Assembly (NCBI GenBank): GCA_050485385.1
Contig: JBJHBG010000081.1
Location: 1-22,551, forward strand
Direction: 5' to 3'
DNA length: 22,551 bases
Source of the DNA: RECO01 sp050485385
GTDB taxonomy: Bacteria > Pseudomonadota > Alphaproteobacteria > Geminicoccales > Geminicoccaceae
The notes beneath the pieces are model-generated. The model did not search any database, was not told the DNA's origin, and was given only the letters and a program-made list of their open reading frames with translations. How positions within the stretch are numbered: position 1 is the first letter of the stretch; each line of letters begins with the position of its first letter. A program made the position numbers and the translations under genes. Shown in pieces: positions 1 to 10,061 of the stretch.

Positions 1-110
1 ATGCCCTTTGGACCGCCATCGGCAGTCTCCTCGACGCCTTCCTGCCCGGCGAATGCGCAAACTACATCGCCAATTGTGGTTATCGTCTACCTAACCGGGA
101 AACGCGCTAG
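1..110 (+). mobile_element. IS630-family insertion sequence, right end with transposase C-terminus (partial)
   Basis: Reading from base 3, the plus strand encodes the last 35 residues of a transposase, ending at TAG 108-110. The pattern L-W-x-A-I-G-x-L-L-D-x-F-x-P-x-E-C-x-N-Y-x-x-N-x-G-Y is the characteristic C-terminal tail of IS630-family DDE transposases. The rest lies before the window, so I cannot say whether the element is intact. The segment is visibly less GC-rich than what follows. The stop codon lies in CTAG (107-110). IS630-type elements insert at TA, often in CTAG, so the element probably ends here. Family is fairly sure; the exact end is inferred because the other terminus is not visible. 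Confidence 0.75.
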
Positions 111-763
111 CGCTTCTTGATCAGCATCAGGCCGTCGGCGATGGGTACCAGCGTGGCGGCGAGGGCGTGGTCGTCGCGGCAGCGGCGGGCGACGGCGCGG
201 AGCGCCTCGGTCTGGCGGTCGGTGTCGGCGGGGTCCGCCACCGCGCCACCCCAGAACAGGTTGTCGAGGGCGACGAGCCCGCCGGCACGCACCAGGTCGA
301 GCGCGAGGTCGAGATAACGTGGATAGCCCTTCTTGTCGGCGTCGACGTAGACGAGATCGACCTGGCCGCGCTCGGGGCCGGCGGCGAGCGCCTCGAGGCT
401 GGCCTCGGCCAGCCCCAGACGCCGCTCGATGCGGTCGGCCACCCCCGCCTCCGCCCAGTGCCGGTCGCCGAGGCGGTCCCACTCGGTGGCGTCGAGGGTG
501 ACGATGCGGCCCCCGTCGGGCAGCGCCAGCGCCATGGCGAGCGTGCCGTAGCCGGTGAAGGTACCGACCTCGACGACCAGGCGCGCGTCCAGGAGTTCGA
601 CCAGGAAGGCCAACAGTTCCGCCTGCTCGGGCGCGGTCATCATCGACGCCTCGGGCAAGGCGCGCGTCGCCGCCTCCAGCCGGTCGAGGACGGGATGCGG
701 CCGGCGCGCTTCGGCACGCCGCCAGTCCCGGAGTTCGGGTGAGAGGGCGTAGACGTCGGTCAT
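107..763 (-). CDS. class I SAM-dependent O-methyltransferase (caffeoyl-CoA OMT-like)
   Basis: A 218-residue methyltransferase of the cation-dependent catechol/caffeoyl-CoA O-methyltransferase family (Methyltransf_3). The SAM-binding loop is VEVGTFTGYG at about residues 64-73. YVDADK at 139-144 and ALDN at 165-168 supply the usual metal ligands (Asp141, Asp167, Asn168). The length is typical and the C-terminus (LMLIKK-R) looks complete, although the stop codon lies at the edge of the insertion sequence. Members usually methylate a hydroxyl of a catechol-like or polyketide-like substrate; the actual substrate cannot be told. The ATG lies 3 bp after the stop of the upstream monooxygenase gene, so the two are almost certainly one operon and may act on the same molecule. 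Confidence 0.88.
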   Translation of the reverse strand: MTDVYALSPELRDWRRAEARRPHPVLDRLEAATRALPEASMMTAPEQAELLAFLVELLDARLVVEVGTFTGYGTLAMALALPDGGRIVTLDATEWDRLGDRHWAEAGVADRIERRLGLAEASLEALAAGPERGQVDLVYVDADKKGYPRYLDLALDLVRAGGLVALDNLFWGGAVADPADTDRQTEALRAVARRCRDDHALAATLVPIADGLMLIKKR

Positions 764-766
764 GAC

Positions 767-2359
<1,593 letters not shown>

Positions 2360-2422
2360 GGCCGCTCCCGCTCCGTCACCCAGGTCCCCGCACTATGGGT
2401 GCGCGTGGCGCGGGGTCAATTC

Positions 2423-2461
2423 GGGGCGGGCGGGACGGCAGCCATGCAGCCAGCCCGCCCC
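2423..2461 (-). terminator. possible stem-loop after bcp
   Basis: GGGGCGGGC (2423-2431) pairs perfectly with GCCCGCCCC (2453-2461) around a 21-nt loop that may fold further. It lies immediately downstream of the bcp stop codon. There is no T-tract, so it is not a standard intrinsic terminator. It may protect the transcript end or assist Rho-dependent termination. Confidence 0.3.
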
Positions 2462-2466
2462 CGGCG

Positions 2467-2946
2467 TCAGGCGGCCTTGGCGACGTGCGCCTTCGCGGCT
2501 TCCAGCACCGCCTCCGCGTGGCCCGGCACCTTCACGCCGCGCCAAGCCTGCACGACCTTGCCATCGGCGTCGACGAGGAAGGTCGAGCGGTCGATGCCCA
2601 TGTACGTCTTGCCGTACATCGACTTCTCGACCCAGGCGCCGAGCGCCTCGACGAAGCCGCCCGCCTCGTCGGACAGGAGCGGGAACTCGAGCCCGTGCTT
2701 GGCCTTGAACTTGTCGTGGCTGACGGCGCCGTCCTTGGACAAGCCCAGAACCTTGACGCCGATGGCGGCGAAGGCGCCGCCGAGCTCCTGGAACGCCAGG
2801 GCTTCCTTGGTGCAGCCCGAGGTGTCGTCCTTGGGGTAGAGATAGAGCACGAAGGGCGCACCGCGGAGGTCGCTCTTCGTCAGGCGACCGCCGCCGTCGG
2901 TCGGCAGGTCGAAATCGGGCAGTGGGTGGCCGGCGTCGAGCGTCAT
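2467..2946 (-). CDS. bcp: thioredoxin-dependent thiol peroxidase (Bcp/PrxQ family)
   Basis: A 159-residue peroxiredoxin of the Bcp/PrxQ class that reduces hydrogen peroxide and organic hydroperoxides. The active-site block PKDDTSGCTKEA (38-49) contains the peroxidatic Cys45 with the conserved Pro and Thr. Position 50, where the E. coli enzyme has its resolving cysteine, is Leu. Cys45 is the only cysteine in the protein, so this is a one-Cys variant that must be resolved by an external thiol. It is cytosolic, with no signal peptide. The ATG at 2946 gives the usual family length and N-terminus (DFDLPTDGG). It lies 59 bp downstream of glnE on the same strand, an arrangement I recall from other alphaproteobacteria, and may be co-transcribed with it. 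Confidence 0.94.
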   Translation of the reverse strand: MTLDAGHPLPDFDLPTDGGGRLTKSDLRGAPFVLYLYPKDDTSGCTKEALAFQELGGAFAAIGVKVLGLSKDGAVSHDKFKAKHGLEFPLLSDEAGGFVEALGAWVEKSMYGKTYMGIDRSTFLVDADGKVVQAWRGVKVPGHAEAVLEAAKAHVAKAA

Positions 2947-3005
2947 GGGCTGGTCTCCTTGCGAAGCGTCGTGTGGTACTCGAGATTGCCGAAGCGGCAG
3001 CGGCG

Positions 3006-5984
3006 TCAAGAGGGCGGTTGCTCGAACATGGGGGCGGCGAGCCCGTAGTGACCGGCGGCGATGGTCTCGACACGCGCCTGCAATGCGACGAGCTGCCGTT
3101 CGAGGGCCGCGAGGTCGATGGCGGCCTGGTCGTCCTCCAATGCCGCCTGGGCGGCGGCGAGCACCGCCGCCTGCAAGGCCTCGGGGGCGCCTTCGGGGGC
3201 AAACGTGCCGTCGACGGTGAGCCGCACCACGGCCGCGACGGCGTGCTGGAGCCGGAGGGCGGCCACCAGGTCGTCGGTCTCCTCGGCGGTGAGCAGCCCC
3301 GCCTCGAAGGCCCTGACGAACACCCCGGCGGTGCTCTGCCCCAACAAACCGGGCTCGGCGTGGGCATGCAGGAGGACGAGATACTGCGCGAGGAACTCGA
3401 CGCTGACCATACCGCCCGGAGCGTGCTTCAGATCCCACGGATCGGTCGTTCCGTGCTCGGCGAAAATGCGTCGCCGCATGGCCACCACGGCCGCGGCCAG
3501 TTCCGGCTGCGGGCGTTGGCGCCGCAAGACCGTCTCGACGGTGTCGTTGAGCGCGATGCAGAGGTCTCGATCGCCCGCGATCGGCCGCGCCCGCGTCAGC
3601 GCTTGGTGCTCCCAGACCTGCGCCGTCCGTTCCTGATAACCGACGAAGCTCTCGAACGAGCAGGTCAGCGGGCCGGCGTTGCCGGACGGCCTGAGCCGCA
3701 GGTCGACCTCGAACAGGCGGCCTTCGGCGGTGGGCGCGCTGAGCGCCGCGATCAGCCGTTGGCCGAGCCGGGCATAGTACGTCGGTGCGTTCAAGGGCTT
3801 CTCGCCGTCGCTTCTGGCATCCAACGGCGCGTCGAAGACGAAGACGAGGTCGAGGTCGGAGCCGACGGTCAGTTCCTTCGAACCCAGCTTGCCGAACGCG
3901 AGCACGGCGAAGCGGCCGCCGGGGATGCGGCCGTGCGCCTCGGCGAGCCAGCGCTCGACCGGCCCGAGCAGCCGGTCCACCAGGAGGTCCGCGATCAACG
4001 TCAGCTGCGGCAGTGCCTTTTGGCAGCTCGTCGCGGCGATCAGTACCATCAGCTCGACCTGGAACTGCCGGGCTTGGCCCCAAACCCGGGCACGGTCGAG
4101 CAGGTCCTCGGTGAAGCGGGCGGCGGCGAGGGTCTGGTCGAGCTCGGCGGCCAGCATCGGCTGCGGCGGCAGGGCCTCGATGAAGGCTGGCGTCAGCATC
4201 GCCTCGAACAGCCGCGTACTGGCGGCCAGCCGCTCGGCCATGCGCGGTGCGGTGCCCATGATCAGCGCGATCAGCTTCAACAGCCCCGGATTGGCGTGGA
4301 ACAGCGAGAAAAGCTGGACGCCCGCCGGCAGGCTCGTGAGAAAGGCGTCGAAGCGGCGAAACGCGGTCTCGGGATCGCGCTGGCGGGAGAGAGCGTGCAA
4401 GAGGTCCGGCATCAGCTCCGTCAACAGCTCGCGGGCGCGGCCCGAGCGGGTGGCGGCGATGTGGCCGTGGTGCCATTCGCGCACCCGTCGGCTGAGCGCT
4501 GCCGGGTCGGCGAAGCCGAGGCGCTCCAGGTGCTTCAGGGTGTCCGGGTCGTCGTCGGTGCCGGTAAAGACGAGGCTCGCCGAATCCGAGAGGTCCGGAC
4601 TGCTCTCGAACAGGCCGGCATAGTGCCGCTCCACGGTCAACAGCCGTTCGCGCAGTGCGGCCTCGAAGGTTCGCGCGCCCGCAAAGCCGAGGAACAGGGC
4701 GATCCGCTCCAGACCGGCCTCGGTTTCCGGAAGGTTATGGGTCTGCGCATCCTCGACCATCTGAAGACGATGCTCGACGCTGCGCAGGAACCAGTAGGCC
4801 TCGACCAGTTCGTCCCGCACGCCCGGCTCGATCCAGCCGGTCAGGGCGAGCTGGTCCAAGGCGTCGGTGGTCGCCCGCTGGCGCAAGGACGGCACCCGGC
4901 CGCCGAGGATGAGCTGCTGGGTCTGGCAGAAGAACTCGATCTCGCGGATGCCGCCCCGCCCGAGCTTGACGTTGTGGCCGAGGGTCTTGATCGAGCCGTG
5001 GCCGCGATGCGCGTGGATCTGGCGCTTGATGGAGTGGATGTCGTTGATGGCCGCATAGTCGAGCGAGCGGCGCCAGACGAAGGGGGCGAGCCGGCGCAGG
5101 AACGCCTCGCCGGCCTCGAGGTCGCCGGCGATCGCCCGCGCCTTGATCATCGCCGCCCGCTCCCAGTTCTGACCGTGGCGGGCGTAGTAGTTCTCGGCGG
5201 CGTCGACCGTCAGCGCCATCGGCTGTCCCGCCGGGAAGGGGCGGAGCCTGAGGTCGGTGCGGAACACGTAGCCGTCGCGGTGCTGCTCGGAGAGCAACTG
5301 GGCGATGCCGCGCGTCACCCTGGCCGCGAGTGCCACCGGCGTCTCGCGCCCGCGATAGGGCAGACGCTCGGGGTCGAGGAACACGATCAGGTCGATGTCG
5401 CTCGAATAGTTGAGTTCGCAGGCACCGAGCTTGCCCATGCCGAGGACGATCAGGCCGTGCGCCGCCCCGCGCTCGAGCACACTCGGGTCGACTTCCTTGC
5501 GGTCGGCGGCGAAGCGCAGCAGCAGGCGCAAGGCGAGGTCGGTCGCCCGGTCGGCGAGTTGCGACAGTGCGCGGGTGACCTCCGGGCCGGCAAGCGTGCC
5601 GCCGAGATCGCCGAGCGCCACGGCCAGGGCGATCCGGCGCTTGGCCCGACGCAGCGCGGCCATCAGCCGGCTCCGCTCGAGGCCGTGGTCGGCGTCGAGG
5701 ACGGCGAGTTCGGCTGCCACCACCGCCGCTGCGCCTCGCACCTGCACGGCCTCGACCACGTCCGCCTCGCGATGGACCAGGCCCGCGAGATAGGGGCTGT
5801 TGCCGAAGACGGCGTCCAAGAGCGGTCTCGCTTCCGCCAGCAGCGCCCGGCGTCGGTCGCGTTCGCCGCCGTCGCGGGCGCCCGCGACGAAGCGCTCGCG
5901 CTCGCGCTCCGCCCGCACGGCATCGAAGGGCCGAGGCCATGACTGCGACAAGGGCGGGCTCCGCTCGTCTGCCCCCGCCGGCAC
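3006..5984 (-). CDS. glnE: bifunctional glutamine synthetase adenylyltransferase/adenylyl-removing enzyme
   Basis: GlnE attaches and removes AMP on glutamine synthetase in response to PII, setting nitrogen assimilation. The protein is about 992 residues, the usual length, and has two nucleotidyltransferase domains. The N-terminal (deadenylylating) half carries the block LGMGKLGACELNYSSDIDL (181-199). The C-terminal (adenylylating) half repeats it as FGKLGSKELTVGSDLDLVF near 695-715. FGNSPYL at 60-66 matches the conserved family start. The start chosen is a GTG at 5984. It overlaps the divergent AsmA-like gene by 46 bp and has no strong ribosome-binding site. A TTG at 5951 and a GTG at 5918 are alternatives; the 5918 start would remove the overlap but would cut into a plausibly conserved N-terminal stretch. 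Confidence 0.95.
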   Translation of the reverse strand: MPAGADERSPPLSQSWPRPFDAVRAERERERFVAGARDGGERDRRRALLAEARPLLDAVFGNSPYLAGLVHREADVVEAVQVRGAAAVVAAELAVLDADHGLERSRLMAALRRAKRRIALAVALGDLGGTLAGPEVTRALSQLADRATDLALRLLLRFAADRKEVDPSVLERGAAHGLIVLGMGKLGACELNYSSDIDLIVFLDPERLPYRGRETPVALAARVTRGIAQLLSEQHRDGYVFRTDLRLRPFPAGQPMALTVDAAENYYARHGQNWERAAMIKARAIAGDLEAGEAFLRRLAPFVWRRSLDYAAINDIHSIKRQIHAHRGHGSIKTLGHNVKLGRGGIREIEFFCQTQQLILGGRVPSLRQRATTDALDQLALTGWIEPGVRDELVEAYWFLRSVEHRLQMVEDAQTHNLPETEAGLERIALFLGFAGARTFEAALRERLLTVERHYAGLFESSPDLSDSASLVFTGTDDDPDTLKHLERLGFADPAALSRRVREWHHGHIAATRSGRARELLTELMPDLLHALSRQRDPETAFRRFDAFLTSLPAGVQLFSLFHANPGLLKLIALIMGTAPRMAERLAASTRLFEAMLTPAFIEALPPQPMLAAELDQTLAAARFTEDLLDRARVWGQARQFQVELMVLIAATSCQKALPQLTLIADLLVDRLLGPVERWLAEAHGRIPGGRFAVLAFGKLGSKELTVGSDLDLVFVFDAPLDARSDGEKPLNAPTYYARLGQRLIAALSAPTAEGRLFEVDLRLRPSGNAGPLTCSFESFVGYQERTAQVWEHQALTRARPIAGDRDLCIALNDTVETVLRRQRPQPELAAAVVAMRRRIFAEHGTTDPWDLKHAPGGMVSVEFLAQYLVLLHAHAEPGLLGQSTAGVFVRAFEAGLLTAEETDDLVAALRLQHAVAAVVRLTVDGTFAPEGAPEALQAAVLAAAQAALEDDQAAIDLAALERQLVALQARVETIAAGHYGLAAPMFEQPPS

Positions 5985-8779
5985 CGGCCGGCAGGACGGC
6001 GGCGGAGAGTGCGAAGCGACGCGGGCGAGGTCAAGCGCGGCGGCGAACGGGCCCGCTCGCCCGGCTGCTGTCCTACTGCGGCGGCCTCCTCACGCTCTTG
6101 ACCGCAGCGGCGGCGCTGGCCCTGCTCGCGGAAGGCCAGCCGGCGGACGAACGACCCGCCGACGGGCTCGAACGCATCGCCCCGGCAGCAGCTCCGCCCA
6201 CCCCGTCGGCAGGCCCGACGCCGGCCGCTGGCGCTTGGCTGGAGGGACTGCCGGCGTGGCCCGCGATCAGCGGCGTCCGCGTGCGCGACGGCCGGCTGGT
6301 GCTGCGCGGCACCGAGCCGGCCGATGACCTCGGCCTCGACATCGGCGATCTCGGCCTGGCACGCGACGCGGACGGCATCCGGCTCGTGGGCACGCTCGAA
6401 CGTTTCGACCTGCCGGCGCTGGTCGACCGGCTCGGGTTCGGGCCGATCGCCTGGTCCGGCCCCCTGCCCCGCCTGGACGTTGCCGGCCGGCTCGACGAGG
6501 TTGCATCGGGCGGTGGTCTCGACGTCACCGTGACCAGCCGGGGACCGGCGGTGCTGCGGCTGCCGGCGATGCTGGAGGGCCTCCCGGTCACCGCCTTCAC
6601 CGCCCGGCTCACCCTCGCCCCCGACTTCGCGTCGGCGCGCCTGGAGCGGCTCGAGGTGACCTCGCCGCTCCTGCGGCTGGAGGCCACTGCCGACTTGGCG
6701 CGCGGCGACCGGGTGCCGACGATCCGGGGTACCGCTCGCATCGAGGCCACCGATGCCGCGGCCCTTTGGCCCTTGTGGCCCCAAGACCGCGCGCGCGGCG
6801 CCCGCAACTGGGTGACCGCCAACATCGAAGCGGGCGCGGTCGACCGGCTGGACCTGACGTTCGACGTCGCACCGGAGCGCTTCGGACCCGAGGGCTTCGA
6901 TCCGGGCATGGTCAGCGGCACGGCGAGCCTCAGCGGGGTCGAGGTCCACTACCTGCGGCCGATGCGGCCGGTGACGGATGCAGCAGCCGAGGTCGTCTTC
7001 GATCTCGGCCGCATGGCGTTCGACCTCACCGGCGGCCGTATCGACGATGTCGAGGTCACCGAGGGCAACCTCGTGATCCGTGACTATCACCGCCCCGGAC
7101 TCCGGCCGCGGCTGGAACTCGACGTGCGGGCCGCGGGTCCGGTGCCGACCATTCTCGGTGTCACCGCCCAGCCGCCGTTGCAATTGGGCGAGCGCCGCAA
7201 CCTGCATGCCGAGGGCAGCGCGGGCGACGGCACGTTCCGCATCGAAGTGGCGCTGCCGCTATTGCGCGACCTCGCCATCGAAGACGTGGATCTCCGCTTC
7301 TCCGGCGACTTCGACGGCGTGCGCCTCCAGAACGCGGCGGCCGGCCGCGACATCGACGCGGCGCGTTTGCGCATCGTCGCCGGCATCGACCGCGTCGAGG
7401 TGGAGGGGGCCGGCCGACTCGACGGGGTGCCGCTGACCGTCGGGTTCCTCGCCGATGCGCCCAACGACGTCCTTCGGTTGCAGGCGTCGGGGACCGTCGA
7501 TGCGGCCGATCTGGCGCGGCTCGGCCTACCGGACGGCCTGCCCGTGACCGGCCCGGTCGGCCTCGATGCCATCGTCGATGGCGCCAGCACGGCCACCGAG
7601 CAGGTGCGCATCGCCCTCGACCTCACCGAGAGCGAGGTGCTCTTGCCCACCTTCGCCTTGTGGAAACCGGCGGGTGTGGCGGGCGAGGCGCGGGCGCGCA
7701 TCCAGCAGCGCGCCGACGGCATCCGGATCGACGATCTGGCGATAACCTGGAACGGAGCCGACATTCGCGGACAGGTCATCTTGGACCGCGACGGCGGGCT
7801 GGAGCGCGCGGTGCTCGATCCGCTACGGATCGCCGGCACGGATGCGCGGCTCGAGGTTTCCGCCAGTGGCGGCCATTACGACGTCCGGCTCGCCGGCGCC
7901 CGGCTCGACGTGGGCCCGCTTTTGGACGGACGCAACGGCGACCGTGAGGAGGTAGTCGGTGCGACGCCGACCGCGAGCTTCGACCTGGCGGTAACGGTGG
8001 ACGAGTTGGTCGCCGGCCCGAGCGATGGGCTCGCTGCGGTGACCCTGCGTGCCCGCGGCGCGGGCGGTGTGATCGAGGAGGCGCACCTTCGCGGCCGCAC
8101 ACCCGACAACCTCGCACCGTTCCGGCTCGACCTCACGCCCAGCGCGACCGACGGCCCGCAACGGCTCCGCGTGGAAGCGCAGGACACCGGCGCGCTGTTG
8201 CAGCGCCTCGGCTTCAGCGACGACATCGAGGGCGGCGCCCTGGTGGCCGACCTGCGCATCGCCAGCCAACGCCCGACACTGCGGGCCGAAGGCGAGTTGC
8301 AGATCGACGACTTCGTCCTGGTCCGGGCCCCCACGGCGATCCGGCTCTTGAGCCAAACGCCGGCGGCGCTCGACCTCTCGCCGGACGCCGTCGCGGTGCA
8401 GCGTTCGCAGACGAGCTTCACCATCGAGGGGGGTGTGGTGCGTCTGACCGACGCGTCGCTGATCGGCTCGGAACTCGCGGTCAACGCCCAAGGCAGCATC
8501 GACTTCGCGCGCGACCGCGTGGACGTCCAAGGCAGCCTCGCCCCGGTCGCCACTCTCAACCGATTTCTTGGCAGCATCCCCTTGATCGGCCGGCTCCTGC
8601 GCGGCGAGAGCGGCGCCGGCGCCTTCGTCGTCACCTTCGCCGTCACCGGGCGGCGCGACGATCCGGACGTTGCGGTCAACCCCTTGTCGATCCTGACGCC
8701 GGGCGTCATCCGTGATCTGTTCGCCGGCACCGGGATCTCGCCCTCCACGGAGCGGTTCTCGGATCGCGAACGCGATTGA
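5939..8779 (+). CDS. AsmA-like/DUF3971 (YhdP-type) membrane-anchored envelope protein
   Basis: A 946-residue protein with a basic, proline-rich cytoplasmic start, one transmembrane helix at about 43-64 and a very long periplasmic part of repeated beta-strand stretches. The C-terminal segment includes LNRFLGSIPLIGRLL and, near the end, DPDVAVNPLSILTPG. It is typical of DUF3971/AsmA-like proteins. Members of this superfamily (YhdP, TamB, AsmA) are regarded as bridge-like lipid carriers between the inner and outer membranes; that role here is inferred from the family. GAAGGG (5925-5930) sits 8 bp before the ATG and supports this start, although the codons lie on the opposite strand of the glnE 5' end. 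It heads a plus-strand run of four genes. Confidence 0.87.
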   Translation: MTATRAGSARLPPPAPAGRTAAESAKRRGRGQARRRTGPLARLLSYCGGLLTLLTAAAALALLAEGQPADERPADGLERIAPAAAPPTPSAGPTPAAGAWLEGLPAWPAISGVRVRDGRLVLRGTEPADDLGLDIGDLGLARDADGIRLVGTLERFDLPALVDRLGFGPIAWSGPLPRLDVAGRLDEVASGGGLDVTVTSRGPAVLRLPAMLEGLPVTAFTARLTLAPDFASARLERLEVTSPLLRLEATADLARGDRVPTIRGTARIEATDAAALWPLWPQDRARGARNWVTANIEAGAVDRLDLTFDVAPERFGPEGFDPGMVSGTASLSGVEVHYLRPMRPVTDAAAEVVFDLGRMAFDLTGGRIDDVEVTEGNLVIRDYHRPGLRPRLELDVRAAGPVPTILGVTAQPPLQLGERRNLHAEGSAGDGTFRIEVALPLLRDLAIEDVDLRFSGDFDGVRLQNAAAGRDIDAARLRIVAGIDRVEVEGAGRLDGVPLTVGFLADAPNDVLRLQASGTVDAADLARLGLPDGLPVTGPVGLDAIVDGASTATEQVRIALDLTESEVLLPTFALWKPAGVAGEARARIQQRADGIRIDDLAITWNGADIRGQVILDRDGGLERAVLDPLRIAGTDARLEVSASGGHYDVRLAGARLDVGPLLDGRNGDREEVVGATPTASFDLAVTVDELVAGPSDGLAAVTLRARGAGGVIEEAHLRGRTPDNLAPFRLDLTPSATDGPQRLRVEAQDTGALLQRLGFSDDIEGGALVADLRIASQRPTLRAEGELQIDDFVLVRAPTAIRLLSQTPAALDLSPDAVAVQRSQTSFTIEGGVVRLTDASLIGSELAVNAQGSIDFARDRVDVQGSLAPVATLNRFLGSIPLIGRLLRGESGAGAFVVTFAVTGRRDDPDVAVNPLSILTPGVIRDLFAGTGISPSTERFSDRERD

Positions 8780-8818
8780 CCCGCAGCCGAGGCGGGGACC
8801 AGGGATCAGGAGGAACGC

Positions 8819-10051
8819 ATGATCGAACGCTCCAGTCGTCGCACCTGCGCCATCGCCGCGGCGTTGCTGGCGGCTGCCGCGGCCACGGCGTGGGCCGAGG
8901 ACCGTCCCGTGCGCGGCGAGCTGACCTACCTCCAGCGGATCGCCCTGCCCGACGACGCGGAAGTGGTGGTCGAGTTGAAGGACGCAGCCGGCACGGTCGT
9001 CGGCGAAGCACGGACCAGCGCCGACGGCCGGCAGGTTCCCCTGCCTTTCGAGGTGACCGGTCCCGCCGCGACCGCCCTCACCTTCCGGGGGGCGGTCCTC
9101 GCCGACGGCCGGCCGGCCTGGATTTCCGAGGCCGTCCCGATCGAGGCAGGCAGCGAGCCGGTCGATCTCGGTGCCGTCCGGGTCCAGCCGATCACCGCGC
9201 TCGCCGCCGCCTCGGCCCTCGTTTGCGGCGCCACCGAGGTGGTGGTCGGCTTCGACGGCGAGCGGGCACGGCTGCAGGTGCACGGCCGAACCGTCGACCT
9301 CGCACAGGTGCCGGCGGCGTCGGGTGCCCGCTACGAGGCGGCGGACGATCCGGGCACCTTCTTTTGGAGCCGGGGCGAACGAGCGCTCGTTGCCATCGAC
9401 GGCGCCACCCTGCCGGAATGCGCGCCGGCCGACGCCGCACCGGACCTGCGCGCGCGCGGCAACGAGCCCGGCTGGCAACTCACCGTCCGGGGCGAGGGAC
9501 TGCGGCTGGTCACCGACTACGGAGCAACGTGGCTGGAGACGACCCGCTTCGAGCGGGAGGCGACCGCCGACGGCACCCGCTTCACCGTGCCCCACTTCGC
9601 CCTCGCCGCCACCGTCAACGATACGCTCTGCCGCGACGACATGACCGGCATGCCGCACCCCGGCAGCGTCGTCCTCGACCTTGCCGACACACGCCTGCGC
9701 GGCTGCGCGGGTGAGCCGCTCGACCTTCTGGTCGGCGACGAGTGGATCGTGGAGACCATCGACGGCGAGCCCGTGGACGAGGAGACGACCGTCACCCTCC
9801 TGTTCGATGCCGCCGGCCGCCTCGCCGGCAGCAGCGGCTGCAACCGCTATACCACCGACTTCCAGCTGACCGGCGAAGGGCTGGGCTTCGGCCTGATGGC
9901 GGGAACGATGATGGCGTGCCCCGACCCGACGATGGACCAGGAGCAGCGATTCTACCGTGCACTGGAGGAGGTCGCGCGCTTCGACGTCGACGACGAGGGC
10001 CGGCTCCTGCTCCTCGGCGTCGACGGCGAACGCATCGTCGCCCGGCGCTGA
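8819..10051 (+). CDS. secreted four-domain protein: YbaY, MliC, COG3650 and META domains
   Basis: A 410-residue exported protein. A signal peptide covers residues 1-26 (cleavage after TAWA, no lipobox). A YbaY-like domain is at about 30-125 (VRGELTYLQR, ALPDDAEVVVEL). It is followed by a probable MliC-type lysozyme-inhibitor domain at 134-201, bracketed by Cys136 and Cys201. A COG3650-type domain lies at 210-298 (ARGNEPGW, Cys271 and Cys296). A META domain (as in HslJ) lies at 302-405, with SGCNRY at 339-344 and a second cysteine at 367. All four types are envelope-associated. Protection against lysozyme or envelope stress is a family-based guess. AGGAGG at 8808-8813 gives a clear ribosome-binding site for the ATG. 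It sits 39 bp after the AsmA-like gene and is likely co-transcribed with it. Confidence 0.85.
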   Translation: MIERSSRRTCAIAAALLAAAAATAWAEDRPVRGELTYLQRIALPDDAEVVVELKDAAGTVVGEARTSADGRQVPLPFEVTGPAATALTFRGAVLADGRPAWISEAVPIEAGSEPVDLGAVRVQPITALAAASALVCGATEVVVGFDGERARLQVHGRTVDLAQVPAASGARYEAADDPGTFFWSRGERALVAIDGATLPECAPADAAPDLRARGNEPGWQLTVRGEGLRLVTDYGATWLETTRFEREATADGTRFTVPHFALAATVNDTLCRDDMTGMPHPGSVVLDLADTRLRGCAGEPLDLLVGDEWIVETIDGEPVDEETTVTLLFDAAGRLAGSSGCNRYTTDFQLTGEGLGFGLMAGTMMACPDPTMDQEQRFYRALEEVARFDVDDEGRLLLLGVDGERIVARR

Positions 10052-10061
10052 CGCCCTCGTC

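Noticed and set aside
3304..4476. Long N-terminal extension of the bcp reading frame
   Set aside because: The part before the ATG at 2946 is antisense-frame sequence inside glnE; the peroxiredoxin family starts at MTLDAGHPLPDF.
2922..5942. 1006-codon open frame on the plus strand
   Set aside because: It is exactly antisense to glnE, has low-complexity Arg/Gly/Glu-rich composition and no recognisable domain. Long antisense frames are expected at this GC content.
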